Shown: positions 27,171 to 35,719 of the stretch, piece by piece
Layout of the letters: every line of letters begins with the position of its first letter
Numbering within the stretch: the first letter of the stretch is position 1
From: Caenispirillum bisanense
GTDB taxonomy: Bacteria > Pseudomonadota > Alphaproteobacteria > Rhodospirillales > Rhodospirillaceae
Direction: 5' to 3'
Assembly (NCBI RefSeq): GCF_039523075.1
Contig: NZ_BAAAEP010000010.1
Span: 24,234-88,233 of the forward strand
Length of the DNA: 64,000 nt
The notes under the pieces: model-generated
Told to the model about the DNA's origin: nothing
What the model saw: the letters and a program-made list of their open reading frames with translations, nothing else
Database searches by the model: none
Program-made: the position numbers and the translations under genes

Positions 27171-27298
27171 CACCGCGGCTTGCGGAATCGGCCTTCCTGC
27201 TCACCATCCAAGGGCCGGGGATTGCAGCAGAGTCGGGCGGCGGCCGGCTGGCATGGCGGTTGCTGCGCTGTGCCCATCTGCTGATCGAGGACCGCCCC

Positions 27299-27634
27299 AT
27301 GACTCCCCACCCCCTGCCGCCCGCCGGTCCTCCGCCCTCGCCCCTGGCCCGCTGGCGAACCCGCGCCGTCGAGAGTGTGTTGCGCGAGGCGCTGACCCTC
27401 GTCGGCGCCACCACCGACGATGACGAGGCGGCGGCCCTGCTGGTGCCGCTGTTCTTCGCGCCGAGTCACGCCTACCACCTCAGCGACCGCGACCGGCTGA
27501 CCGTGGCGGCGCTGGCCTATGCCCTGCGCACCTGCCTCGGCGACCGCAGCGGCTGCGCCGTGGCCTGGAGCATGGCGCAGGACCTCATAAACGACCTTCT
27601 GCTGCGCACCGGCGAAGACGCAGCGGCCGGCTGA
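27299..27634 (+). CDS. Conserved-looking small protein of unknown function
   Basis: I do not recognise this 111-residue soluble, mostly helical protein. The N-terminus is Pro-rich, followed by amphipathic helices with two Cys (about residues 81 and 88). GAGGA about 8 bases before the ATG at 27299 supports the start; an in-frame ATG or other start further upstream has no ribosome site. GC and codon use match the surrounding chromosome. It is monocistronic, between a terminator and the SulP gene. Confidence 0.6.
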   Translation: MTPHPLPPAGPPPSPLARWRTRAVESVLREALTLVGATTDDDEAAALLVPLFFAPSHAYHLSDRDRLTVAALAYALRTCLGDRSGCAVAWSMAQDLINDLLLRTGEDAAAG

Positions 27635-27766
27635 CGGGGCGGCGCCGGGGCCGCCGCGGATCATCCTTTGGGATAGCGCCTTGCGCCGAAAGCCGGCGGG
27701 TGCGTAAGCTTTCCGTCGAGCGGGCGCAGGTTCGGCCGTCCGCGCCTCCCTCGGTGGCTCCCCGGC

Positions 27767-29494
27767 ATGCCCGATCGGTCCCTGGCTTCCTCACCGTCCC
27801 CGGATGCGGCGGCGCCGCGGCGCGAGTGGCATCTGTTCGTGCCCAAGCTGATTACGGCCCTGCGCCAGGGCTACGGCTTCGGCGATCTGCGCGCCGACCT
27901 GATCGCCGGCCTGACCGTCGCCATCGTCGCCCTGCCGCTGGCCATGGCGCTGGCCATCGCCTCCGGCACCACGCCCGACAAGGGGCTGGTGACCGCTATC
28001 GTCGCCGGCTTCCTGATCTCCGCCCTGGGCGGCAGCCGCTACCAGATCGGCGGCCCGACCGGCGCCTTCGTGGTGGTGGTGTTCAACGTCATCGCCGAGC
28101 ACGGCTATGACGGCCTCGTGCTCGCCACCCTCATGGCCGGCGCCATGCTGGTGGTGCTGGGCTACGGCCGCATCGGGACGTACATCAAGTACGTGCCCTA
28201 CCCGGTGGTGACAGGCTTCACCGCCGGCATCGCCGTCATCATCTTCACCAGCCAGATCAAGGACCTGCTCGGCCTGACCATGGACACGGTGCCGGCCGAC
28301 TTCCTGTCGAAGGTGGCCGCCTATGCCCAGGCGCTGCCCACCGCCGACGCCGCCACCATGGCGGTCGCCTTCGGGTCGCTGGCGCTGATCCTGGTCATCC
28401 GGCGGCTCAAGCCGGGGCTGCCGATCTTCCTCATCGCCGTGGTGGCGGGGTCGCTGGCGGTGGCCCTCGTCGGGCTGCCGGTGGATACCATCGGCTCGCG
28501 CTTCGGCGGCATCCCGACCACCCTGCCGACGCCGGTGTTCCCCGAAATCACCTGGCAGCGGCTGGTGGACCTGAGCCCGTCGGCCTTCACCATCGCCTTC
28601 CTGGCCGGCATCGAAAGCCTGCTGTCGGCGGTGGTGGCCGACGGCATGACCGGCCGCAAGCACCGCTCCAACTGCGAGCTGGTGGCGCAGGGGGTGGCCA
28701 ACATCGGCTCCGCCCTGTTCGGCGGCATGCCCGCCACCGGCGCCATCGCCCGCACCGCCACCAACGTCCGCTCCGGCGCCCGCACGCCGGTGGCCGGCAT
28801 GGCCCATGCGGTGTTCCTGCTGGTGTTCGTGCTGGCGCTGGCGCCGCTGGCCGCCTTCGTGCCGCTGGCGAGCCTCGCCGCCGTGCTCGTGATCGTGGCC
28901 TGGAACATGAGCGAGGTGAAGCACGTCCGCCACCTCATGAAGGCGCCCATGGGCGACCGGGTGGTGCTGCTGCTGACCTTCGGGCTGACGGTGATGGTCG
29001 ACCTGACCGTCGCCATCGAGGTCGGCGTGGTGCTGGCGGCCATGCTGTTCATGCACCGCATGGCCAACGCGGTGGAGGTGCAGACCCACACCCACCTCAT
29101 CGACGACGACGAGGACGACTTCACCCGCCCGCGCACGCCGGACTACGAGCCGCTGCCGGAGGGGATCGAGGTCTACCAGATCTCCGGCCCGTTCTTCTTC
29201 GGCGCCGCCGCCAAGCTGGGGGACGTGCTCGACAAGCTGCGGCGGCCGCCGCGGGTGTTCATCCTGCGCATGCGCCTGGTGCCGCTGATCGACGCCACCG
29301 GCGGCCACGCCCTGCAGGAGTTCCTGCACCGCTGCCGCGGGCACGGCACCCGCGTCATCCTGTCGAACGTGCAGCCGCAGCCGCGGCAGGTGCTGGCCGA
29401 ACTGGGCTTCCGCGAGGACGACCACCTGGGCTTCACCCCCGACACCCCGACCGCCATCGCCGAAGCCACCGCCCTGCTGCGCGCCGGCCGCTGA
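27767..29494 (+). CDS. SulP-family anion transporter with STAS domain
   Basis: The 575-residue protein has a transmembrane SulP domain of about 12-14 helices (residues 30-430), with the family's Ala-Leu-Gly-Gly-Ser-Arg and Gly-Gly-Pro-Thr-Gly-Ala signature and the Pro-Ala-Thr-Gly-Ala-Ile-Ala-Arg-Thr motif, and a C-terminal cytoplasmic STAS domain (about residues 460-570). SulP proteins move sulfate, bicarbonate, fumarate or other anions; the substrate is not decided by sequence. An acidic stretch of Asp/Glu residues (about 445-455) links the two domains. A terminator follows directly. Confidence 0.93.
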   Translation: MPDRSLASSPSPDAAAPRREWHLFVPKLITALRQGYGFGDLRADLIAGLTVAIVALPLAMALAIASGTTPDKGLVTAIVAGFLISALGGSRYQIGGPTGAFVVVVFNVIAEHGYDGLVLATLMAGAMLVVLGYGRIGTYIKYVPYPVVTGFTAGIAVIIFTSQIKDLLGLTMDTVPADFLSKVAAYAQALPTADAATMAVAFGSLALILVIRRLKPGLPIFLIAVVAGSLAVALVGLPVDTIGSRFGGIPTTLPTPVFPEITWQRLVDLSPSAFTIAFLAGIESLLSAVVADGMTGRKHRSNCELVAQGVANIGSALFGGMPATGAIARTATNVRSGARTPVAGMAHAVFLLVFVLALAPLAAFVPLASLAAVLVIVAWNMSEVKHVRHLMKAPMGDRVVLLLTFGLTVMVDLTVAIEVGVVLAAMLFMHRMANAVEVQTHTHLIDDDEDDFTRPRTPDYEPLPEGIEVYQISGPFFFGAAAKLGDVLDKLRRPPRVFILRMRLVPLIDATGGHALQEFLHRCRGHGTRVILSNVQPQPRQVLAELGFREDDHLGFTPDTPTAIAEATALLRAGR

Positions 29495-29496
29495 GC

Positions 29497-29534
29497 AAAA
29501 AACCGGCGGCGAGGCTTCCCCCACCGCCGGTTTT
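29497..29534 (+). terminator. Bidirectional intrinsic terminator between SulP gene and secB
   Basis: AAAACCGGCGG (29499-29509) pairs with CCGCCGGTTTT (29524-29534) around a 14-base loop. With the A-run before and the T-run after, it can stop transcription from both sides. A second, smaller hairpin (8-bp stem CCAGCTTG/CAAGCTGG, 29567-29587) lies between it and the end of secB. Confidence 0.75.
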
Positions 29535-29671
29535 CCTATGCCCGTCGCCCTTCCCGGGGCCATCCCCCAGCTTGCCCTGCAAGCTGGCCGGCGCGACCGC
29601 GCCGCGCGGCTTATGCCGCGGGAGCCAAGCGCGCGACGAGCGCGCGCCCGGCGCCTGAGGGACAAAAAAAC

Positions 29672-30160
29672 TCAACCCTGCTGCTGGGCGGCCTGGACGC
29701 GCTCGCGGTACAGCTGCACGAAGTCGATCGGCTGCAGCATCAGCGGCGGGAAGCCGCCGTCGCGGGTGATGTCGGCGATGATGTTGCGGCAGAACGGGAA
29801 CATCAGGCGCGGCGCCTCGATCATCAGCAGCGGCTGCAGGTGTTCCTGCGGCGCCGTCGCCTGCACCACCGCGCCGTAGACCAGTTCCATCACGAAGCCC
29901 GGCTTGCCGTCGACGTTGGCCTTGATGTCGAAGTGCAGGGTGACCTCGAAGTGGTTGCCGCCCAGCTGGCGCACGCGCACGTCGACGGCGATGGGAATCT
30001 CCGGCGCCTTCTGCATCTGGCTGAAGATTTCCGGCGCGCCCGGCACCTCGAAGGACATGTCCTTGATGTACTGGCCGGCGATGGCAAGGCCGATGCGGCC
30101 TTCCTGCGGCTGAGCGGACTGGGCACCGTTGGCGCCGTTGGCGCCGTTACCTTCGGTCAT
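29672..30160 (-). CDS. secB: Protein-export chaperone SecB
   Basis: The 162-residue protein is of the usual SecB size. It shows the family's Ile-Lys-Asp-Met-Ser-Phe-Glu-Val-Pro-Gly-Ala-Pro-Glu start and the Met-Phe-Pro-Phe-Cys-Arg-Asn-Ile-Ile-Ala-Asp-Ile-Thr-Arg-Asp-Gly-Gly-Phe-Pro-Pro-Leu-Met core. SecB forms tetramers that hold precursor proteins unfolded and pass them to SecA. The N-terminal ~18 residues are a Gly/Asn/Ala-rich repeat of Gly-Ala-Asn, an unusual extension. It precedes fxsA divergently from the Tim44-like gene cluster, as in many Rhodospirillales. Confidence 0.96.
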   Translation of the reverse strand: MTEGNGANGANGAQSAQPQEGRIGLAIAGQYIKDMSFEVPGAPEIFSQMQKAPEIPIAVDVRVRQLGGNHFEVTLHFDIKANVDGKPGFVMELVYGAVVQATAPQEHLQPLLMIEAPRLMFPFCRNIIADITRDGGFPPLMLQPIDFVQLYRERVQAAQQQG

Positions 30161-30250
30161 CGGAACACTCCCTGGGTCTTGGGTTCGGGCACAGGGCTAG
30201 CACGCCGCCGGGCGACTGGCAACCGCTCCGCCCGGCGCATTTGCCGGCGG

Positions 30251-30787
30251 TCAGGGGCGCGGCGGACCGGGCCGCGGCGGCAGGGAGCCGTCGCCCTGAT
30301 CGTCGCCGGCAGGCGGCGGCGTCTCGTCGACCTCGCGGAACTCGCCCTCGATCTCGTAGGGGCGGCGCGGCGGGGCGGAGGGGCGCTCGGCGAAGTCGCC
30401 GGTGAAGGTGGCGGAATAGTGCACGCGGCCCGACTTCACCAGCGCCGGCACCACGCCCTTGCGCAGCCACGCCCGCACCGGCGGCAGGAACAGCAGCAGC
30501 CCGACGGTGTCGGTCACGAAGCCCGGCGTCAGCAGCAGCACGCCGGCCACCAGCAGGCAGGCGCCGTCGAACACCTCGCGCAGGGGCATCTCGCCGCGGG
30601 CCATCGCCTCCTGCGCCCGGCCGAGGGTGGCAAGGCCCTGCTGGCGCAGCAGGAAGGTGCCGGCAAAGGCGGTGGCGACGACGATGGCGATGGTCGGCCA
30701 CAGCCCGATCAACCCGCCGACCTGGATGAAAACCGCGATCTCGATGATCGGAACCGCGATGAACAGGCCCAGAATGATGAGTGGCAT
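30251..30787 (-). CDS. fxsA: FxsA-family membrane protein
   Basis: The 178-residue protein has about four hydrophobic helices in residues 1-115. It shows the FxsA signature: a start of the form Met-Pro-Leu-Ile-Ile-Leu-Gly, and Leu-Thr-Pro-Gly-Phe-Val-Thr-Asp-Thr-Val-Gly-Leu-Leu-Leu. In E. coli FxsA influences phage F-exclusion; its general cellular role is unknown. The C-terminal cytoplasmic tail is Pro/Arg-rich. I chose ATG 30787; an upstream GTG/ATG seven codons earlier is less conserved. It is divergent from the Tim44-like gene. Confidence 0.88.
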   Translation of the reverse strand: MPLIILGLFIAVPIIEIAVFIQVGGLIGLWPTIAIVVATAFAGTFLLRQQGLATLGRAQEAMARGEMPLREVFDGACLLVAGVLLLTPGFVTDTVGLLLFLPPVRAWLRKGVVPALVKSGRVHYSATFTGDFAERPSAPPRRPYEIEGEFREVDETPPPAGDDQGDGSLPPRPGPPRP

Positions 30788-30942
30788 GCTTGCCCTTTGC
30801 CCCCTCACGGCTTATTTACGGGGGAACGAGTGTAGGCCCCCTCCTGGTGTCCGGCAGGCGGATTGCTTTGTCCGTCCTGCCTTTTCCATGTAGCGTAGCG
30901 GAGGGGGCTGGTCCAGCCCTGGGGTGGAGCGGCAGCCGACTG

Positions 30943-31647
30943 ATGAACGAAGGATTCCAGTTCGTCGACATCATCTTCCTGGCCCTGGTCGCCGGGTTCC
31001 TCATCCTGCGCCTGCGGAGCGTGCTCGGCCGGCGCACCGGCGACGAGGAGATGCGCCGCCAGCAGGCGGAGCAACGCTACGCCGCCAAGCGGCAGGGCCC
31101 GACCACGGACGATCGCGGCAACGTGATCGAGCTGCCGGGCCGCAAGCCGGCGCCGCAGGAGGAGGATCTCGACCTCGGGCCCTACGCCGGCACGCCGGTC
31201 GAGCCCGGCATCCGCGCCATCAATGCGGCCGATCCGTCGTTCGAGCCCAACGGCTTCCTGCGCGGCGCCCGCGCCGCCTTCGAGATGATCGTCGAGTCCT
31301 TCGCCCAGGGTGACAAGGATGCCCTGCGGCCGCTGCTGGCCGACGAGGTCTACCGCAACTTCGCCGCCGCCATCGATGCCGACCGCGCCGCCGGCCACAG
31401 CCGCGAAGCCCGCATCCTCGGCATCAAGCGGCTGGAGATGCGCGATGCTGCTATGCGCGGCCGCGACGCCGTGGTGACGGTGCTGTTCCAGAGCGAGCAG
31501 ATCAACGTGCTGCGCGATGCCTCCGGCACCGTCATCGACGGGCACGAGAAGGAAGGCATCGACGTCACCGACGTGTGGACCTTCGCCCGCGACACCGGCA
31601 GCCCCGATCCCAACTGGCAGCTCGTCGCCACCACCGCCCCCGAGTGA
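30943..31647 (+). CDS. Tim44-like domain membrane-anchored protein
   Basis: The 234-residue protein has an N-terminal transmembrane helix (about residues 7-24), a charged linker and a C-terminal Tim44/TIM21-type domain (about residues 95-232). It corresponds to the alphaproteobacterial TimA proteins that are homologous to mitochondrial Tim44. In bacteria these are proposed to help with membrane or cell-envelope protein handling, but the role is not settled. A convincing ribosome site is not clear (GGAGCGGCAGCC), yet the ATG matches the anchor position. mltA follows after 10 bases. Confidence 0.85.
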   Translation: MNEGFQFVDIIFLALVAGFLILRLRSVLGRRTGDEEMRRQQAEQRYAAKRQGPTTDDRGNVIELPGRKPAPQEEDLDLGPYAGTPVEPGIRAINAADPSFEPNGFLRGARAAFEMIVESFAQGDKDALRPLLADEVYRNFAAAIDADRAAGHSREARILGIKRLEMRDAAMRGRDAVVTVLFQSEQINVLRDASGTVIDGHEKEGIDVTDVWTFARDTGSPDPNWQLVATTAPE

Positions 31648-31657
31648 TCGTCGCCCC

Positions 31658-32881
31658 ATGCGCCTGTCCCCGGTCCGTCTGACCACGGCGGTGCGCCGGC
31701 TTGCCGCCGGCGCCGCCCTCGCCCTGCTGCTCACCGCCTGCGGCGAGGAGCCGCCGCCGGCCCCCACGCCGGAGGTGCCGCGGGCGAGCCTGGAGCGCAC
31801 CAGCTTCCAGGCGCTGCCCGGCTGGCAGGCCGACCGGCTGGACGAGGCCATGCCGGCGCTGCGGTCCTCCTGCGACCGCATGGCGCGGGGCAACAGCTAC
31901 CCCGCCGCGCCCGAGTTTCTGACCGAAGATGCCCGCGCCGCCTTCCCCGGCGCCGCCGCCTGGCGCGATGCCTGCGCCGCCCTGCTGGCGGTGCCGGCCG
32001 GCGCCGGCGTGCGGCTGCGGCAGGTGCTGACCACCTGGTTCGCCCCCTTCGCCGTCGCCGATGCCGCCACCGGCAGCCGCGACGGCACCTTCACCGGCTA
32101 TTACGAGGCGGAGCTGCGCGGCTCGCCGGTGCGTCAGGGGCGCTATCAGATCCCCGTCCACGGCGTGCCGTCCGATCTGGTGTCGGTCAACCTGCGCGCC
32201 TTCGACGACAGCCTGCCGGCGCAGACCCTGGTCGGGCGCGTCGACGGCGGCAAGCTGGTGCGCTACCACGACCGCGCCGCCCTGGAAACCGGTGCCGCCG
32301 GCGCCGCCGCGCCGGTGGTGATGTGGACCGACGACGCCGTCGACCTGCACGTCCTGCACATCCAGGGCAGCGGCCGCGTGGTGCTGCCCGACGGCACTAC
32401 CACCCGCCTGTCCTACGCCGGCAACAACGGCTGGAAGTTCGTCGGCCTCGGCCGCATCCTGCTCGATGCCGGGGTGCTGCCGCCGGGGCAGGGCAGCATG
32501 CAGCACATCCGCGCCTGGCTGAAGGCCAACCCGCAGGTGGCGGCCGACTACATGCGCCAGAACCCGCGCTACATCTTCTTCCGCCGCAACGACGGCGCCG
32601 GCCCCATCGGCGCCCAGGGCGTGCCGCTGACGCCGCTGCGCTCCATGGCCGTCGACACCCGCTTCATGCCCATGGGGGCGCCGCTGTGGCTGGATGCGGT
32701 CGACCCCGACGGCCGGCCGCTGCAGCGCCTGATGGTGGCGCAGGATGTCGGCTCGGCCATCAAGGGGCAGGTGCGCGGCGATTTCTTCTGGGGCACCGGC
32801 GAGGGCGCGCTGGCCCATGCCGGCCGCATGAAGAGCACCGGCCGCTACTTCGTTCTGCTGCCGGTGGCGGCGCGGTCCTGA
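31658..32881 (+). CDS. mltA: Membrane-bound lytic transglycosylase A (MltA) lipoprotein
   Basis: The 407-residue protein has a lipobox Leu-Leu-Thr-Ala-Cys (Cys at about residue 28), an MltA domain (Phe-Thr-Gly-Tyr-Tyr-Glu; Ile-Gln-Gly-Ser-Gly) and a C-terminal 3D domain with the catalytic-Asp segment Ala-Gln-Asp-Val-Gly-Ser-Ala-Ile-Lys-Gly. It cleaves peptidoglycan glycan strands to 1,6-anhydroMurNAc ends, products that AmgK/MurU could recycle later. The ATG at 31658 lies 10 bases after the Tim44-like stop. The open frame extends back but earlier starts lie inside that gene. Confidence 0.93.
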   Translation: MRLSPVRLTTAVRRLAAGAALALLLTACGEEPPPAPTPEVPRASLERTSFQALPGWQADRLDEAMPALRSSCDRMARGNSYPAAPEFLTEDARAAFPGAAAWRDACAALLAVPAGAGVRLRQVLTTWFAPFAVADAATGSRDGTFTGYYEAELRGSPVRQGRYQIPVHGVPSDLVSVNLRAFDDSLPAQTLVGRVDGGKLVRYHDRAALETGAAGAAAPVVMWTDDAVDLHVLHIQGSGRVVLPDGTTTRLSYAGNNGWKFVGLGRILLDAGVLPPGQGSMQHIRAWLKANPQVAADYMRQNPRYIFFRRNDGAGPIGAQGVPLTPLRSMAVDTRFMPMGAPLWLDAVDPDGRPLQRLMVAQDVGSAIKGQVRGDFFWGTGEGALAHAGRMKSTGRYFVLLPVAARS

Positions 32882-32974
32882 GTTTTCTTGTCAGGCGGCG
32901 CGCGAGACCGCATCCTTGGGCGACTCGCCGGCCGTCCTGCCGCGACGTTCCCGACCACAAGGTATCGCAGCCGC

Positions 32975-33757
32975 ATGTCCGACCTCGCCGCCGCCCGCCG
33001 CCCCGACAGCCCGCACGTCGGCCTGTTCGTCACCTGTCTGGTGGACGTCTACCGCCCGACCGTCGGCTTCGCCACCCTGTCGCTGCTGGAAAAGGCCGGC
33101 TGTCGCGTCACCGTGCCGGAGTGCCAGACCTGCTGCGGCCAGCCGTCGTGGAACACCGGCGACCGCGAGGCGACCAAACGGGTGGCGCGGCCGCTGATCG
33201 ACGCCTTCGTCGGCTTCGATTACGTGGTGCTGCCGTCGGGCAGCTGCGCCGGCATGATCCGTTACTACCCCGACGTCTTCCAGGGCGACCCGGTCTACGG
33301 CCCGAAGGCGGAGCAGCTGGCGGCCAAGACCTTTGAAATCACCAGCTTCCTGACCGATATCATGGGCTGGAACGACGTCCGGGCGAGCTACCGCGACAGC
33401 GCCACATACCACGACAGCTGTTCGGGGCTGCGCCAGCTCGGCATCAAGGCGCAGCCGCGGGCGCTGCTGGCCAAGGTGGAGGGGCTGGAGCTGGTGGAGA
33501 TGCAGCGGCCGGAGGAATGCTGTGGCTTCGGCGGCACCTTCTGCGTCAAGTACGGCGAAATCTCCGACCGCATGGTGACCGACAAGGTGACCGATGTGGA
33601 CACCACCGGCGCCGGCACCCTGATCGCCGGCGAGGTGGGATGCCTGCTCAACATGGCGGGCAAGGCCAAGCGCCTGGGCCATCGCGTCAAGGCGCGGCAT
33701 GTGACGGAAGTGCTGGCCGGCATGGCGGACACCCCCGCCATCGGCGACGACCGCTGA
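32975..33757 (+). CDS. lutA: LutA-type (Fe-S)-binding lactate oxidation subunit
   Basis: The 260-residue protein has two CCG/CxGxC-type domains: Cys-Gln-Thr-Cys-Cys-Gly-Gln-Pro in the first half and Cys-Cys-Gly-Phe-Gly-Gly-Thr-Phe in the second, with a His-Asp-Ser-Cys that supplies another ligand. These are the domains of LutA/YkgE/LldE. With LutB and LutC it forms an L-lactate (or related 2-hydroxyacid) dehydrogenase delivering electrons via Fe-S clusters. The ATG is 32975; AAGG about 10 bases upstream supports it. It begins the lutA-lutB-membrane-lutC operon. Confidence 0.92.
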   Translation: MSDLAAARRPDSPHVGLFVTCLVDVYRPTVGFATLSLLEKAGCRVTVPECQTCCGQPSWNTGDREATKRVARPLIDAFVGFDYVVLPSGSCAGMIRYYPDVFQGDPVYGPKAEQLAAKTFEITSFLTDIMGWNDVRASYRDSATYHDSCSGLRQLGIKAQPRALLAKVEGLELVEMQRPEECCGFGGTFCVKYGEISDRMVTDKVTDVDTTGAGTLIAGEVGCLLNMAGKAKRLGHRVKARHVTEVLAGMADTPAIGDDR

Positions 33758-33771
33758 CGGAGAAAGCCGCC

Positions 33772-35196
33772 ATGAACGCCACGTCGCACCGGTTCAAGCA
33801 GAACGCCCACGACGCCATCGCCGACGAGAAGCTGAAGAAGGCGCTGTCGACCATGAAGGTCGGCTTCCGCGAAAAGCGCGCCGCCGCCATCGCCAAGCTG
33901 CCGGAGTTCGAGGCCCTGCGCGATGCCGGCCGCGACCTCAAGAACCACGTGCTGGAAAACCTCGACCACTACCTGATGCGGTTCGAGGAGCGGGTGGTCG
34001 AACAGGGCGGTCACGTCCACTGGTGCCGCGACGCCGAGGAAGCGCGCCAGACCATCCTGCGCATCTGCCGCGACAAGGGTGCGAAGACGGTCACCAAGGG
34101 CAAGTCGATGATCGCCGAGGAGATCGCCCTCAACCACTTCCTGGAAGAGAAGGGCATCGTTCCGGTCGAGACCGACCTTGGCGAATACATCATCCAGCTG
34201 CGCCACGAACCGCCCAGCCACATCATCGCCCCGGCCATCCACGTGTCGAAGGAGATGGTGGCCGACGCCTTCCGCGAGACCCACAAGCAGTACCCGGCTG
34301 ACCGCCCCCTGAGCGAGCCGCGCCAGCTGCTGGACGAGGCCCGCGACGTGCTGCGCGGCCAGTTCATCCAGGCCGACGTCGGCATCACCGGCGCCAACAT
34401 GCTGATCGCCGAGACCGGCTCGACGGTCATCGTCACCAACGAGGGCAACGGCGACCTCACCCAGCTGCTGCCGCGCACCCACATCGTGCTCGCCAGCATC
34501 GAGAAGATCGTGCCGACGCTGGACGACGCCTGCACGGTGCTGCGCCTGCTCGCCCGCTCCGCCACCGGGCAGGAGATGAGCAGCTACACCACCTTCTCCA
34601 CCGGCCCGCGCCGGCCGGAGGACCGCGACGGGCCGGAGGAATTCCACGTCGTGCTGCTGGACAACGGCCGCTCCGGCATGCTCGGCACCGAGTTCCAGGA
34701 CATGCTGCGGTGCATCCGCTGCGCCGCCTGCATGAACCACTGCCCGGTCTACGGCGCCGTCGGCGGCCATGCCTATGGTTGGGTCTATCCCGGCCCCATG
34801 GGCAGCGTGCTGACGCCGGCCCTCATCGGCATCGAGAACGCCGCGCCGCTGCCGCACGCCTCCACCCTGTGCGGGCGGTGCGAGCAGGTGTGCCCCATGC
34901 GCATCCCGCTGCCGAAGATGCTGCGCCACTGGCGCGAGAAGGAGTTCGAGCGCAATCTGGCACCGCCGCGCGTGCGCCAGGCCATGAACGCCTATGCCTG
35001 GCTCGCCACCCGCCCGCGCCTGTGGCGCTGGTACACGGCGGCGGTGGCGCGCGGGCTGGCGCTGTGGGGCGGCAAGCGCGGCCGCATAGCCTCGCTGCCC
35101 CTGGCGCGGGAGTGGACCGCGGTGCGCGACATGCCGGCGCCGGAAGGCGAGACCTTCATGCAGCGCTACCGGCGGCAGCAGAAAGGAGCCCGCTGA
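33772..35196 (+). CDS. lutB: LutB-type iron-sulfur protein
   Basis: The 474-residue protein has an N-terminal LUD domain (about residues 60-300) and a C-terminal ferredoxin-like part with two 4Fe-4S motifs: Cys-Ile-Arg-Cys-Ala-Ala-Cys-Xaa3-Cys-Pro and Cys-Gly-Arg-Cys-Xaa3-Cys-Pro. Size and order match LutB/YkgF/LldF. A GGAGAAAG ribosome site lies 14 bases after the lutA stop. It works with LutA and LutC in lactate utilisation. Confidence 0.94.
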   Translation: MNATSHRFKQNAHDAIADEKLKKALSTMKVGFREKRAAAIAKLPEFEALRDAGRDLKNHVLENLDHYLMRFEERVVEQGGHVHWCRDAEEARQTILRICRDKGAKTVTKGKSMIAEEIALNHFLEEKGIVPVETDLGEYIIQLRHEPPSHIIAPAIHVSKEMVADAFRETHKQYPADRPLSEPRQLLDEARDVLRGQFIQADVGITGANMLIAETGSTVIVTNEGNGDLTQLLPRTHIVLASIEKIVPTLDDACTVLRLLARSATGQEMSSYTTFSTGPRRPEDRDGPEEFHVVLLDNGRSGMLGTEFQDMLRCIRCAACMNHCPVYGAVGGHAYGWVYPGPMGSVLTPALIGIENAAPLPHASTLCGRCEQVCPMRIPLPKMLRHWREKEFERNLAPPRVRQAMNAYAWLATRPRLWRWYTAAVARGLALWGGKRGRIASLPLAREWTAVRDMPAPEGETFMQRYRRQQKGAR

Positions 35197-35199
35197 GGC

Positions 35200-35688
35200 A
35201 TGGCCTTCGACGTCCCCCGCCCCAAGCCCAACAAGCGCGACGTGGTGCTGCACGAACGGCTGCAGGAGGCCTATGACGACGGCCGGCTGATCGTCCACAC
35301 CGACTTCATGCGCCTCAACCGCACCGACAGCCCGGTGTTCAGCCCGTGGATCAACGTGGTGCCGCTGCTGACCATGCTGCTGCTGGCGCTGGTGCTGCTG
35401 TTCCTGGCCGGCCTGCTGGTGGGGACGGTGGCGCTGGTGTTCGCGGTGCTGATCTATGTGCTGATCGTGCGGCCGTGGACTGCCCAGACCGTCCACAAGC
35501 GGGCGGTGGCGCTGATGATGAGCGATGCCGGATCGTGGATGCGGCTGTGGGCCTTCGGCGGCATCGTGCTGCAGCTGGCGGCCAACCCGCGCATCGGCTG
35601 CGCCGCGCCGGATGGCGACTGGCGCGCCTTCACCTCCCGCTATTTCACCGAGAAGCCGGCCGGCGACCACGGCCTGTCCATCGCCTGA
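35200..35688 (+). CDS. Membrane protein of unknown function inside the lut operon
   Basis: The 162-residue protein has a charged N-terminal part of about 45 residues, then two long hydrophobic helices (roughly 52-72 and 74-95), and a C-terminal hydrophilic domain with two Cys-adjacent strands. I do not recognise it. It starts 3 bases after lutB and ends 31 bases before lutC, so it belongs to the operon; a membrane anchor or quinone-interaction partner for the otherwise soluble LutABC complex is a reasonable guess. The ATG is supported by AAAGGAGCC about 8 bases upstream. Confidence 0.7.
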   Translation: MAFDVPRPKPNKRDVVLHERLQEAYDDGRLIVHTDFMRLNRTDSPVFSPWINVVPLLTMLLLALVLLFLAGLLVGTVALVFAVLIYVLIVRPWTAQTVHKRAVALMMSDAGSWMRLWAFGGIVLQLAANPRIGCAAPDGDWRAFTSRYFTEKPAGDHGLSIA

Positions 35689-35719
35689 CACCGCCGACGA
35701 TCCCGAGAGGCTGTCCCGC

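Noticed and set aside
29567..29587. Small hairpin between the terminator and secB as a separate regulatory element
   Set aside because: An 8-bp stem at this GC can be chance and a terminator already lies nearby.
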